A stretch of DNA of 64,000 nt from Echinarachnius parma (taxonomy: Eukaryota; Echinodermata; Echinoidea; Clypeasteroida; Echinarachniidae), in the NCBI GenBank assembly GCA_037951105.1, contig JBAMJV010002943.1, forward strand, positions 62,001 to 126,000, in the 5' to 3' direction. The notes beneath the pieces were generated by a model. The model was not told the DNA's origin. It searched no databases and saw nothing but the letters and a program-made list of their open reading frames with translations. A program made the translations under genes and the position numbers. Positions within the stretch are counted from its first letter, which is position 1, and every line of letters begins with the position of its first letter. Shown in pieces: positions 14,101 to 23,190 of this stretch.

Positions 14101-16028
14101 TGAGCGTGTGGAGGTAGTCAGTCCCTCCTTTCTGAGTGTACCCTAACACAGGGGCTATACTGCGATCACTACACTCCTGACATAGGCCTGGACTACACGG
14201 CCGGCAGTGGGCTGGGCTCTACGAGTCCAAGCGGATATTCCAATCGCATAAATAGTGGGTTATAGTCTACGTCCCCGGTGGGGATGGCGAGGCGGTATTT
14301 AAATTACCTCTCATGCTCATGTAGCAGGAAATGTACGTTGCAAAGTACGTAAACCTTGCATTCAAGTCAGGGTGCATTATTTCTTATTGCAGATATTTGA
14401 GTTATAAGTATAAATTGCCATTGGCTTAGCAATTCAATGCCTGTAATACATAGGGCCATCTAATCGATGTACCAGTACACCGCCCATATAAATGGAGCGT
14501 CTCACTCATACAAGTCATATAGTCATAGGCAGCCTTTGGCTCCAAGATTGAAGCCGAAAGGAAACATAGATAATTTCCATTCTGTTTAAGAAAGGAGTCA
14601 TTCAATTTTGCTAAAAAGGATTTATAATATAAGCATTGGCGCCCATTGTCGCCGCTAATAATAGTATAGATACATATTTGTACTCTATAAATTCGAGTCA
14701 CGACATTCGTGGCTTTATATCTGTATATTAATGACTCTATAATCAGACTGACAATATCAAGTTCAGTTGTATTCTATATGCACTTGCTTGTATCTGGATA
14801 ATTAGCGGAGAATCCTCAAGAAACAGTGTCACTGTCACCTCTAATATTAGGTGCGACATAAAGTAAGCGTAGACAACTACTTCTTATTCAATAAAATACA
14901 ATAGATTCTCAAATATATCCAATGCGAATTGCCATTGCAAATTTTGCGGCGATAGAGAGAATGACAAATTGATCAGGTTGCCTGAAATGTACCAACTTAT
15001 AAGCCCGGTGGGCGGTATGTCATTCATAATAGCTCGAAATAGATATTTATCTTTGACGCGCGCTAACCCCCGTGGGGCAGCGGACGGGGGTGTGAGCAGC
15101 CGTAGCATCGGCAGCGGCCAATTAATTAGGTCTGCATAATTCACGCTTACAATAACTACTAAGTACTAGTATATAGCGCTTCCATATCCAGTCTAGTATT
15201 ACTGAACGGAGATAAGGAATCACAGATTACGGCTTTAAAATAGAGCCAGTCTATTTCACTGTCTCGCTCATAGTTACTCATAGCCTTTGGCTTCGAGTTT
15301 GAATACGATCAACTTTCCTAAACCCACTCTTGGCGACTGAGTCACCAGCGGCCGTGCCGCAAGAGTAGGATATCTCGACCCCCGTCAGAGTCCGTGGCTC
15401 CTGCGCTAGGCTGTGCCTAACATGCAGACGGGGGACGGACTCGCTCGATCATTGCCTTTGGCATCGAGTCTGACTTAGATAACTTTCCCCGCCCACTCTT
15501 GCCAACTGTGTCGGCAGCAGCTTTGCCGCTAGAGTGGGGAACTCTCCCCCCGTACGAGCCCGTGGCTCCGGCGCTAGGCTGAGCCTAATACGCATGGGGA
15601 ATATGCAGCCGAGCTGCAATCCATTCTACGAGATGATCAAATCCGGCCTAAAATAACACTTGGAAAACAAGATTTGATACAAATAAACGTCTCAAAAGAA
15701 CGAGAGAATATCAAATATAATCTAGAAACGATTTGTTACCTTCAAAAAGCGGGGATTGAGCGGATAAAATTGCATATATTCTAGAGATCGAAAGGTGTCC
15801 TTTCGCTCAGAATGCACGCGTAACCAACGAATTGCGGATTAGCGCATGCGCACTGACGGGGTCTCATATGAACGTAATCCCGAAATGGTATTACGTAGTA
15901 TAATGTGTTTAGTGGGGACAATATGTATACACAACAAAATTATAATCACTTTGCCAACTTACTCTCCATGAGCCGTGACCTCAGATGCTCCTTCTCCTTC
16001 CTCCTCCTCAGAAGAGATGAATATTACC
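8181..16028 (-). CDS. 3' part of a gene with SUMO-interaction-like motifs (2 exons)
   Basis: Two minus-strand exons fit exactly. Exon 16028-15963 (66 nt) has an acceptor ending TTAG and donor GA|GTAAGT. Exon 8568-8181 has acceptor TTCATTCTTCAG and stop TAG. Both junction phases are 2, giving a Glu codon across the splice. The first exon reads VIFISSEEEEGEG, a hydrophobic core followed by Ser and acidic residues, as in SUMO-interacting motifs. The second has KRPKLEE and VISSDSSDEE, a similar acidic cluster beside a short basic stretch, then about 90 residues without a domain I recognise. I infer a nuclear, SUMO-linked protein; the family is unknown. The 7.4-kb intron carries several transposons. 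Upstream exons (beyond 16.03 kb) were not identified; a weak candidate donor lies near 17510. Confidence 0.65.
8569..9297. other. Intron sequence
   Basis: Intron of the 8.2-16.0 kb gene. It contains a poly-G run near 8934-8946 but no other recognisable element. Confidence 0.4.
9298..10262. mobile_element. Tc1/mariner-type MITE with TIRs of about 52 bp
   Basis: The ends are inverted copies: CAGTGCGAGTCAAAAAAAA at the left and AAAAAACG-type sequence ending ACTCGCACTG at the right, each continuing through a shared GAAACCGGACTTTGATAGCT block. TA flanks both sides, the usual target duplication of Tc1/mariner elements. There is no transposase frame, so it is non-autonomous. Confidence 0.8.
9655..10036. 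repeat. Nested palindrome of about 380 bp inside the MITE
   Basis: The sequence from AAAAAAGTCCCCCCTAAT to the centre near 9843 pairs with the sequence ending ATTAGGGGGGACTTAC. Both halves contain a GGCAGGATTGTTTCTACAC-like stretch and its complement. The centre reads AAAGTCACGTGACTCTTG. The same foldback family recurs in part at 52545-52880 and 56830-57050, and a relative lies at 30456-31052. Confidence 0.75.
10270..10351. mobile_element. Short MITE with ATGGGCGTAGAT termini
   Basis: About 80 bp with inverted ends CATGGGCGTAGAT and ATCTACGCCCATG. A second copy of about 105 bp lies at 52916-53018. In both places it sits just downstream of a member of the 380-bp foldback family. Confidence 0.65.
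10660..10815. repeat. Paired poly-G and poly-C tracts (hairpin)
   Basis: A G-rich block at about 10670-10695, containing a run of about 17, is followed after about 50 bp by a C-rich block of about 17. Beside the runs are inverted GGTTCAACC and GGTTGAACC. Open frames here are Pro/Gly shadows of the homopolymers. Confidence 0.6.
10972..11261. mobile_element. MITE with a perfect 76-bp terminal inverted repeat
   Basis: 10972-11047 and 11186-11261 are exact reverse complements over 76 bases by my reading. The central 138 bp has no ORF. The subterminal block 11042-11086 (CGTTCATATGAGACCCCGTC and on through GTGCGCATGCGC) also occurs, inverted, at the right end of the adjoining 4.65-kb element, so the two families share ends. 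Confidence 0.8.
11259..15904. mobile_element. 4.65-kb TIR element without coding capacity
   Basis: 11259-11301 and 15862-15904 form a 43-bp inverted repeat starting ATTATACTACGTAATACC. The right end continues through ACCCCGTCAGTGCGCATGCG, shared with the neighbouring MITE. No frame longer than about 95 codons exists inside and none resembles a transposase. The interior is unlike its flanks: I see no homopolymer run of 8 or more and no microsatellite, although both abound outside. Structured tandem repeats lie near the right end. It sits in an intron, its right end 53 bp from the 5' splice site at 15962. It could be a large non-autonomous DNA transposon or captured foreign DNA; the superfamily is not assigned. 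Confidence 0.65.
15255..15612. repeat. Two imperfect tandem units of about 175 bp with internal dyads
   Basis: Unit 1 is about 15275-15450 and unit 2 about 15451-15605. Both run through GCCTTTGGC, a CCCACTCTTG block, a GCCGC-containing arm, an AGAGT block, a CCCCCGT arm, CCGTGGCTCC, GCGCTAGGCTG and a GGGGA-type arm. Each unit contains complementary pairs (CCCACTCT with AGAGTGGG in unit 2; CCCCCGTC with GACGGGGG in unit 1), so each can fold into two hairpins. A fainter GCCTTTGGC copy lies at 14528. Confidence 0.6.
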
Positions 16029-16404
16029 CTAACATAAAATGAAAGAGAGGTGACTTTAGTACACTGTGGATAAAAAGCAATAAAAAAGCAATGCAAAATA
16101 TGAAACAAAATTAGGCTGACATTTCTTTCTATCTATAGAACTAAAACAGAGAGATCTGTTGGTTTGTTTATTTGTCCCTCCAGCTATGCAAATCACCATG
16201 CCTTAACGTATGACCCTCATCAATTACATCAAACGGAAGTTGTTTTTTTTTACTTTTTGTGCCTAAAAAAAGACCACCCTTGCATTGCCAGCTATTCAAA
16301 GCCGAACTCAAATAGTTTGTGACGTGTGCACAAGATGCATAACTAAGTTTCGTGTGCACATCAGAAGGATACGACTGCACTGATTGTCCATTCATAAACC
16401 AATG

Positions 16405-16450
16405 GAGGCGAGATAGCTGAGTCAGTAGAGCATTAGACTATGACGGGACC
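16405..16450 (+). repeat. Possible 5' half of a tRNA-like SINE
   Basis: GATAGCTGAGTCAGTAGAGCA resembles a D-arm and A-box, but no T-arm or B-box follows. It is probably a truncated SINE head. Confidence 0.3.
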
Positions 16451-16534
16451 ATCGGACCATGTTTGGTTTTGTTTAAGTCGGGAATAGCCAGTGTTTTTCA
16501 TAATCACGATATGGAATGGAATGGCATGATTTGT

Positions 16535-16912
16535 TAATAATAATAATAATGTTTTGACTTATATAGCGCCTAATATGATTGATAATCATCTCTTAAGCGC
16601 TTTACAATGATATTATTACCCCGGTCATAGGATACAATGCAAACCAGCACACATCGTGTGTACCATCTCCACTCCCTGGGGAGCATCCCTTCCAAGTGGC
16701 TCATGGGCATTGAGAAGATCATTCACATAATAAAGGCTTTCACCTCCTACGTGCCAGGTCCCCATTTATACACCTGGGTAGACATGGTAGAGAGCAGCAA
16801 TGTGGATTAATTGTCTTGCTGAAGGACAAATGGGACGGGCATACACTGGGTTCGAACTCGGGATCTCACGATTGGAAAGCGTGTGCTCTACCAATCTTGC
16901 CACACCACATCC
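16535..16912 (-). mobile_element. tRNA-derived SINE
   Basis: Read on the minus strand, an A-box (TGGCAAGATTGGTAGAGC, 16902-16885) is followed by a B-box (GAGTTCGAACCC, 16859-16848), then a body of about 300 bp ending GCGCTATATAAG-like and a (TTA)n tail at 16535-16550. Fragments of the same 3' end occur at 32405-32466 (+), 60025-60075 (+) and 62120-62165 (-). Confidence 0.8.
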
Positions 16913-18300
16913 GTCATGACGTTTTGAGAGCTTTGCATTTTTATGTTCAAACATTATTTGAAATCTACAAATGTATGCTTGGGAACCTGTCAGTGTGGAT
17001 GTGTTTTGTAGACACGGGTCCTATAGTCAGCTTAAAGGTATACTTTTAGTCAATTTGCAAGTGATCAGAATTAATACCTTTCTTCAGCAAACAAGATTCT
17101 GACAAAATAAATATAACTAGAAAGTTTCAGATCATCTTGTTAGTTTTAGAAACAAAACTTTCTGTAGAATTTCTATAAATTTCTCTGTTTCATGATATAG
17201 AGCAATAATATGCCTACATAAGCCATGCTATTTTACAGATTGAATAGCCTGGTGTTTTTGTTTGTTGTTGTTGTTGTTGTATTTTTAAAACCTAGAATAC
17301 TTTCTATTCTATTCTGTTTCCAGTCTAAGCATGCATGAGTGATCTGTACTGGCATGGTTGCCAAAATGTTTCTTTTGGGTTCTTGTGCATTTTTGTATCA
17401 TTGAAAAGTATAATTCTGCATGTGGCAAGACTGTCAACATGGTCAAAGTGAAGAATGGAGAGCTTGACTGGATAATTCACATCTAGCCAAGCATTTCACC
17501 ATAAAACTGACAAAACTTACTCAGTTGCCATAAGGTACTTGAAGTTGGTATGCTCTCAGGAAATCAGATCATGCACATGCTCGGGTAGATCCCCTATAGT
17601 AGGCTGTAGCACATCTAAGAGTAAGACTAAGTGGACATCAAACTCGGTCGGGCTGTTTTCACCGCTCTAGTTGAATGAAGAATCTAATAGGAAATACAAT
17701 TGAATAAGACAATGCATGAATTTTAGAACACGAACATCAAAGTGACATTACCCTTTTTAAATAATTATGTAACGCATTATCATATAAACCGAAGTTTGTA
17801 ACTAATCGTAACAACTATATATACGACTTGTACATTTATATGAAATGTGCAGTAATGAATAAATGCCGAGAAGGAGAAAGAAAGACAAAAATCATGGAAG
17901 CCGAAGAACAGCGTATGCCACAAAACTTTGTCATCCAATCACACATTTTTGAAATAATATCCTCAAGAAAGTGATAAATTAAGCTCACCACCTGACCGTT
18001 AAACCTCCTATGTATAGCTTAGGCCTTTATAGATTTCCCCACCCATTTTCGTCACCTCTTCATTCTATTTCTAAAAATTTGCTTTCAATTCCAACGTAGG
18101 CCTTTATATAGGACACGATCATTTGGACACCATTCTTCCCGCCCTTCACTGGTAAGGGGGTCAGGGCGGATCCAGGGGGTGGGCGGGGATGGGTGAGAGG
18201 TCAGCAAATAAATATTCTGCTGATTTTTTAAACATATTAAACAGGTGGTAAGCTGTTCTAACTGACATGTACCAGCTCCTGTCATTAGTTGTTGATGTTT
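16913..18300. other. No recognisable gene
   Basis: AT-rich sequence with a short GTT repeat at about 17262-17282. A minus-strand GTAAGT near 17512 could be the donor of a small exon, but no acceptor or frame supports it firmly. Confidence 0.35.
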
Positions 18301-18317
18301 TATTGGTTTGTATATTC

Positions 18318-18650
18318 ATCCTCCACCATCATCATAATCACCACCCCCATCATCATCATCATCACCACCACCACCACCACCACCATTATCATCATCATCA
18401 CCATCATTACCACTACCACCATCATCATCACCACCAGCACCATCATCTTCATTGTTATCATCTTCATCCTCATCACAATATGTCATCATCATCATCATCA
18501 CCATTATCACCACCACCACCACCATCATGATCATCATTATTGCATCACGGTCACCATCATCATCACCACCACCACCATCATCATCAACACCATCACCACT
18601 CCCACCATCATCATCATCATCATCATCTTCATCATCATTCCTTCTCATTT
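18318..18650. repeat. CAT/CAC trinucleotide microsatellite
   Basis: About 330 bp of interleaved CAT, CAC and CCA triplets. The His, Ile, Ser or Asp-rich open frames on both strands come from the repeat and are not genes. Confidence 0.95.
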
Positions 18651-18659
18651 ATTAAAAGG

Positions 18660-19147
18660 AGTTTGTTTCTAAGTTTGTCTGTTTACAGGTGAAAATTTCC
18701 AAGAAATATTTAATAGTAGACATGCAGAATCCACATTCACGTACAAGTTTCTTTGCTTGCTGTTAAAAAAGAACTCATGTACATCATCAGGATTGTTGCT
18801 GTTACCTGTGTCATGGTTTGAAATCAAAATATAACTTTTATTTGAATACCTCTTTTCTCTTTATATGAAGAATTGTTGTTAACAAGAGTGTCACATCCGA
18901 AACACAAGCATTTTGTTAACTGCGGCACATCGGAAATGCGATGCCTCAAAAAGTCATGCAGGAAATCTGGTTCCTCTTTTCACTTTAATTCGCAGATTAA
19001 AACATAATGTTCACTTCTCATTTTCTATGCAAAAAACTACAGAAAATTGTTTAAAAAAAGATTCGAGGATTTGGAAATTTTCATCTTTGTTGACAAATTT
19101 GCTCAAAAAGCAGAAATATAAAAAAAAACAAGTGTGCCTTATGTCTG
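18660..19147. other. No recognisable feature
   Basis: AT-rich sequence. No exon, RNA gene or inverted repeat was supported. Confidence 0.35.
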
Positions 19148-19346
19148 CATATATTTCAAGTTCATACTTCTAGTAATCTAAATCCTGATATTTCATTTCA
19201 TTCACCATGGATACATAAATATGAAATATTAACTTTTATGTGAAAATGTTATAAATCAAACTAGGGACAAAACATTAATGAAATTAACTCCTGTCCATGT
19301 GGATATCAGGATTAGATTACTAGAAGTATGAACTTGAAAATATATG
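19148..19346. repeat. Inverted repeat of the target flank at the PLE junction
   Basis: 19148-19192 reappears almost exactly, reverse-complemented, at 19302-19346, with about 110 bp between. Both contain CTTCTAGTAATCTA and its complement. The second arm ends where the PLE terminus begins. Confidence 0.75.
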
Positions 19347-20253
19347 AGAGTCGTATACAGCCTAGCTTTCGATCCTAGCAGAATCTTCGTCAGGGCACAA
19401 ATGACAGTAACTACAGAAAAAACACAGAATATATACCAACATAAACACATGTATGGAAGGGGGGCTGGAAAGAGGAAAGGAGGCGGAGACACAAACCAAT
19501 GAAAGCAACTGTGAGTGGGTGAGTGTCGAGACTGCTTGACCAATCAGGTAAAAACAGGCATTGGTGGGTCCTTAAGTGGCTGCAGTCAAAGAAAATGTGA
19601 TGAGAGTGTAAGGCTTAGAGAAGAATAGAGGTAGGGAGGATCAAAGAAATAAATCAAGAAATGGAAAGAGACATGTGAACAAAAGACAGTTGATCAGGTG
19701 TGGGAGTGCACTGGGGCATTGAGAGGGGAGGAACAATAGAGGGGATTATGAGTGTAGGGGATGGGAGGAGAGGATTAGGACAAAGAAAGTGAAGTGAAGT
19801 GTGTTGCAGGATCGGATGAATAGGATAGGCGAGATCAAAGGACAGGGAGTTAAAAAGAGATAAAGAGATAGTGAACAAAAGGAAGCCTAAATAGGTAGGT
19901 GATCAGAGGGAAGGTGGAGAGACAAATGAGGGTGGAACAATATGATCAAAATGGAGGTGGAACTGTGCATGATGAGAATGTGGATGTATATGAATAAGCC
20001 CATGTCTATGGACAGTGTACCTATAGAGAGAAATTAAATGCAAAAAGTATAACATATTAATAAACTAACATGATTATGTGTATGAATGGTGACAGTGTAT
20101 ATAACGTAATCTCAAAGAAAACTAAAATGAATATATGGGGAAAATAAAATGAGAAATAAGAATATGAATAGTATGTGGAACAAAGTAAAGTGTCGATATG
20201 GGGGGTGAAAACAAACAAATGGTGGTGCAGACGATGAAGGGGAGATGCAAAGG

Positions 20254-21726
20254 TTAATCACTGCCTTCTTGAATGTTGAGACCACGGGGACGAATGGTGC
20301 AGAGACGTCTTATCCAATACTTTTCTCTGCTGGAGCGGAGTGTGTCCGGGCGGTTACCTAGAGATTCTATTCCCTGTAGAATCATGTCAGAAATGGAGTG
20401 ATTAGGTAGGTTGAAGTGGTTGCCGACTGGGGCGTCATGTTTGGAGGTGTGGATGGTGGATCTGTGTCCGTAAAAGCGTCTCTTGAGGGTGTTCCTGGTT
20501 TCGCCTACGTACTGCATGCCACAGACTCTGCACGTGATAAGATATACAACATTGGTGGTGGTGCATGTGATGTGGCCCTTGGTATGGTGAGAGATGTTGT
20601 TGGAGTGGCTGGTGAAGGTTTCATCCTGATGGATATGTACCTGACACACAATGCATCTGTCGGCGGTGCACTTAAAGGTGCCTTGCTGTATGGGAGAGGG
20701 GTTGTTATTGGGGGTGGGAAGTTTAGCTCGAACAATGTGGTCCTTGAGGTTGCGAGGGCGTCTGTAGGCTAGGATGGGGGCATCAGGGACAGCCTGTTGG
20801 AGGCGATCAGAAGTGTGAAGAATGTGGTGATTGTTAGTCAATATGCGACGGAGGGGAGGTAAGTTGGGATGAAAGGTGGTCACTAGGGGTGTGACAACAG
20901 TGGTGTTCTGGTTGGGAGTCTTCTTCTTCAGAACCTCGGATCTGGGGAGAGAACGAACTTTGTTAATGGATAGATGAACTGCTTTGGCACTGTGGCCCCT
21001 GGCAGTGAGGTGTGTCTTGAGATTTCTGGCATGGAGGGAAAAGTCAGAGTCCTTGGAGCAGATGCGGCGGAGTCGAAGGGCTTGGCTGTAAGCAATACCT
21101 GTTTTGCAGTGGCGGGGGTGACAGCTAGATGAATGGAGGTACTGGTGGGTGTCTGTGGGCTTGGTGTAGAGACTGGTGGTGATCTGGCTGTTCTCCTTCT
21201 TGATGGTGACATCAAGGAAGTGGGTTTCATCTAGGGAGAAGTCAGAAGTGAACTTTATGGTTCTGTGGAAGGAATTCATGTGGTCAATGAATGTGTGTAG
21301 GCTCTCTTCATTGCTGGTCCAGATGAAGAAGACATCGTCAATGTAGCGCCACCAAATCCATGGGCGGCAAGGTGCTGAGTCTAACATTTGCTGCTCCAGC
21401 TTGGTCATGAAGAGACATGCAAATGAGGGTGCCATGCGGGTACCCATGGCTGTTCCAAATATCTGTAGATAGTGCCTGTCAGAGAATGTGAAGTTGTTTT
21501 TGGTTAGTACATGGGACATGAGAGATTTGATGTCAGAGATGGGAGGATTGGTGTGACCACTCTGAGCCAAGGCTTCGCATGATGCGGTGATACCTTCGTC
21601 GAAGGGGATGTTGGTGTACAAAGAGGAAACATCAAAAGTTCCAATGATCGCAGTCTCAGGTGTCTGTTCCTTAATGTCCTCGAGTTTCCTAAGAAAGTCA
21701 GGGGTGTCAGGGGTGTCATGAATGTA
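20254..21726 (-). CDS. PLE reverse transcriptase / GIY-YIG endonuclease, 5'-truncated (left arm)
   Basis: An open frame of about 490 codons. RT motif A (FDVSSLYTNIP, about residue 36), motif B (AMGTRMAPSFACLF, about 100) and the catalytic YIDD (about 132) come first. A Cys/His linker (CTADRCIVC, then H and C residues, about 355-395) follows. Last is a GIY-YIG domain (VVYLITC, QYVGETRNTLKRRFYGHRS, about 396-450, with HFNLPNH). The N-terminal RT blocks seen in copy 1 (DKG, LPKIHKP) are absent because the element stops at the palindrome centre, so enzyme activity is unlikely. The nominal ATG lies within the palindrome and is fortuitous. Proteins of this family prime on nicked target DNA and insert retroelements. 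Confidence 0.9.
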   Translation of the reverse strand, partial: YIHDTPDTPDFLRKLEDIKEQTPETAIIGTFDVSSLYTNIPFDEGITASCEALAQSGHTNPPISDIKSLMSHVLTKNNFTFSDRHYLQIFGTAMGTRMAPSFACLFMTKLEQQMLDSAPCRPWIWWRYIDDVFFIWTSNEESLHTFIDHMNSFHRTIKFTSDFSLDETHFLDVTIKKENSQITTSLYTKPTDTHQYLHSSSCHPRHCKTGIAYSQALRLRRICSKDSDFSLHARNLKTHLTARGHSAKAVHLSINKVRSLPRSEVLKKKTPNQNTTVVTPLVTTFHPNLPPLRRILTNNHHILHTSDRLQQAVPDAPILAYRRPRNLKDHIVRAKLPTPNNNPSPIQQGTFKCTADRCIVCQVHIHQDETFTSHSNNISHHTKGHITCTTTNVVYLITCRVCGMQYVGETRNTLKRRFYGHRSTIHTSKHDAPVGNHFNLPNHSISDMILQGIESLGNRPDTLRSSREKYWIRRLCTIRPRGLNIQEGSD

Positions 21727-23190
21727 TACATTCATGACACCCCTGACTTTCTTAGGAAACTCGAGGACATTAAGGAACAGACACCTGAGACTGCGATCAT
21801 TGGAACTTTTGATGTTTCCTCTTTGTACACCAACATCCCCTTCGACGAAGGTATCACCGCATCATGCGAAGCGTTGGCTCAGAGTGGTCACACCAATCCC
21901 CCCATCTCTGACATCAAATCTCTCATGTCCCATGTACTAACCAAAAACAACTTCACATTCTCTGACAGGCACTATCTACAGATATTTGGAACAGCCATGG
22001 GTACCCGCATGGCACTCTCATTTGCATGTCTCTTCATGACCAAGCTGGAGCAGCAAATGTTAGACTCAGCACCTTGCCGCCCATGGATTTGGTGGCGCTA
22101 CATTGACGATGTCTTCTTCATCTGGACCAGCGATGAAGAGAGCCTACACACATTCATTGACCACATGAATTCCTTCCACAGAACCATAAAGTTCACTTCT
22201 GACTTCTCCCTAGATGAAACCCACTTCCTTGATGTCACCATCAAGAAGGAGAACAGCCAGATCACCACTAGTCTATACACCAAGCCCACAGACACCCACC
22301 AGTACCTCCATTCATCTAGCTGTCACCCCCGCCACTGCAAAACAGGTATTGCTTACAGCCAAGCCCTTCGACTCCGCCGCATCTGCTCCAAGGACTCTGA
22401 CTTTTCCCTCCATGCCAGAAATCTCAAGACACACCTCACTGCCAGGGGCCACAGTGCCGAATCAGTTCATCTATCCATTAACAAAGTTCGTTCTCTCCCC
22501 AGATCCGAGGTTCTGAAGAAGAAGACTCCCAACCAGAGCACCACTGTTGTCACACCCCTAGTGACCACCTTTCATCCCAACTTACCTCCCCTCCGTCGCA
22601 TATTGACTAACAATCACCACATTCTTCACACTTCTGATCGCCTCCAACAGGCTGTCCCTGATGCCCCCATCCTAGCCTACAGACGCCCTCGCAACCTCAA
22701 GGACCACATTGTTCGAGCTGAACTTCCCACCCCCAATAACAACCCCTCTCCCATACAGCAAGGCACCTTTAAGTGCACCGCCGACAGATGCATTGTGTGT
22801 CAGGTACATATCCATCAGGATGAAACCTTCACCAGCCACTCCAACAACATCTCTCACCATACCAAGGGCCACATCACATGCACCACCACCAATGTTGTAT
22901 ATCTTATCACGTGCAGAGTCCGTGGCATGCAGTACGTAGGCGAAACCAGGAACACCCTCAAGAGACGCTTTTACGGACACAGATCCACCATCCACACCTC
23001 CAAACATGACGCCCCAGTCGGCAACCACTTCAACCTACCTAATCACTCCATTTCTGACATGATTCTACAGGGAATAGAATCTCTAGGTAACCGCCCGGAC
23101 ACACTCCGCTCCAGCAGAGAAAAGTATTGGATAAGACGTCTCTGCACCATTCATCCCCGTGGTCTCAACATTCAAGAAGGCAGTGATTAA
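21727..23190 (+). CDS. PLE reverse transcriptase / GIY-YIG endonuclease, 5'-truncated (right arm)
   Basis: The mirror partner of the left arm: same domain order, also uninterrupted to the stop at 23188-23190. Differences I can read include Leu for Pro in motif B (GTRMALSF) and Arg for the second Cys of CRVCGMQYVG in the GIY-YIG core. The catalytic YIDD is intact. The RT N terminus is missing as in the other arm. Two open frames this long and this similar suggest the palindrome is fairly young. Confidence 0.9.
   Translation, partial: YIHDTPDFLRKLEDIKEQTPETAIIGTFDVSSLYTNIPFDEGITASCEALAQSGHTNPPISDIKSLMSHVLTKNNFTFSDRHYLQIFGTAMGTRMALSFACLFMTKLEQQMLDSAPCRPWIWWRYIDDVFFIWTSDEESLHTFIDHMNSFHRTIKFTSDFSLDETHFLDVTIKKENSQITTSLYTKPTDTHQYLHSSSCHPRHCKTGIAYSQALRLRRICSKDSDFSLHARNLKTHLTARGHSAESVHLSINKVRSLPRSEVLKKKTPNQSTTVVTPLVTTFHPNLPPLRRILTNNHHILHTSDRLQQAVPDAPILAYRRPRNLKDHIVRAELPTPNNNPSPIQQGTFKCTADRCIVCQVHIHQDETFTSHSNNISHHTKGHITCTTTNVVYLITCRVRGMQYVGETRNTLKRRFYGHRSTIHTSKHDAPVGNHFNLPNHSISDMILQGIESLGNRPDTLRSSREKYWIRRLCTIHPRGLNIQEGSD

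Noticed and set aside
16168..16395. 75-codon minus-strand frame upstream of the SIM-motif exon
   Set aside because: It lacks a donor in the needed phase and shows no domain.
18267..18672. His-, Ile- and Asp-rich open frames on both strands
   Set aside because: Produced by the CAT/CAC microsatellite.
20416..20772. 118-codon frames antisense to the PLE coding regions (also 22672-23028)
   Set aside because: They mirror the real RT/GIY-YIG frame, and the same frame appears in both arms only because the arms are copies.
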